From the NCBI GenBank assembly GCA_027319585.1, contig DAHVMY010000027.1:1-25218 (forward strand): a stretch of 25,218 bases of DNA. The letters run 5' to 3'. Under the pieces are notes generated by a model. That model was given only the letters and a program-made list of their open reading frames with translations, had not been told where the DNA came from and did no database searches. Position numbers and translations under genes: made by a program. Numbering within the stretch: position 1 is the stretch's first letter; each line of letters starts with the position of its first letter. This DNA comes from AG-12 sp027319585 (GTDB lineage: Bacteria > Chloroflexota > Dormibacteria > Aeolococcales > Bog-877). This document shows, piece by piece, positions 25,135 through 25,218 of the stretch.

Positions 25135-25218
25135 CCACGGCGGTGGCACCCCTCGCGGGGTTCCTCCCCCATTGCTGGGTTCGGTTCTGGCCTCACCGCG
25201 AACCGCCCGCGCCGAAGC
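25135..25218 (-). other. Hairpin-rich sequence at the truncation point, candidate end of another mobile element
   Basis: Read on the minus strand it can form four successive hairpins: CGGUUC/GAACCG (25205-25200 with 25187-25182), CCCA-GCAA-UGGG (25179-25168), CCCC-GCGA-GGGG (25160-25149) and CCAC-CGCC-GUGG (25146-25135). Two have GNRA tetraloops. It stops at the point where the ADP-ribosylglycohydrolase loses its N-terminus. Structured right ends of this kind occur in IS200/IS605 and IS607 elements, where they encode the TnpB guide RNA scaffold, but no TnpB is visible, so the assignment is tentative. Confidence 0.3.

Overview
The window is GC-rich chromosomal DNA from a bacterium. The gene set (DnaK, ClpB, a MenG/UbiE-type methyltransferase, a GH5 glycosidase with a signal peptide, polyprenol-phosphate glycosyltransferase, luciferase-like oxidoreductase) and several genes with a TANNNT hexamer 6-8 nt before the start codon (leaderless-type promoters) would fit Chloroflexota, 'Candidatus Dormibacterota' or an actinobacterium-like lineage. 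No rRNA, tRNA or CRISPR was seen, so the phylum is an inference.

Layout. (1) 1-4539, minus strand: a BASS-family transporter cut by the window edge, a three-part glycosyltransferase (GT2 + GtrA + GAF-like tail), a small glutaredoxin-like protein, a four-helix membrane protein and a luciferase-like flavin oxidoreductase. (2) 4620-10167, plus strand: an endonuclease/exonuclease/phosphatase-fold protein, a divergent MTAP/PNP-fold protein directly followed by menG/ubiE, tandem hairpins, then a ThuA-Gfo/Idh/MocA fusion and a second Gfo/Idh/MocA oxidoreductase that apparently begins at CTG. (3) 10154-12153, minus: an endoglycoceramidase-like GH5 enzyme and a PepSY-like exported protein. (4) 12308-16330, plus: dnaK coupled to two paralogous alpha/beta hydrolases. 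(5) 16221-17642, minus: an OafA-type acyltransferase overlapping the second hydrolase antisense. (6) 18015-20672, plus: clpB; then a small minus-strand zinc-ribbon protein. (7) 21328-25218: a decayed mobile region with an IS4-type transposase carrying a frameshift and a probably truncated N-terminus, a unit bounded by 21-nt inverted repeats that carries an IS5-type transposase and a DUF6788-like protein, an ADP-ribosylglycohydrolase pseudogene with an amber codon and missing N-terminus, and at the window edge a hairpin-rich sequence that looks like the end of another element.

The most notable points are: the repeated leaderless promoter pattern; perfect inverted repeats with identical 28-nt loops upstream of both dnaK and clpB, the clpB one also able to form an alternative stem; the MTAP-fold protein next to menG that has lost most family signature residues; two domain fusions; a CTG start inferred from an otherwise missing Rossmann motif; and the nested mobile-element remnants. 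I do not see a clearly new defence or biosynthetic system. The MTAP-like/MenG pair and the ThuA-Gfo fusion operon are the nearest candidates for undescribed biochemistry.
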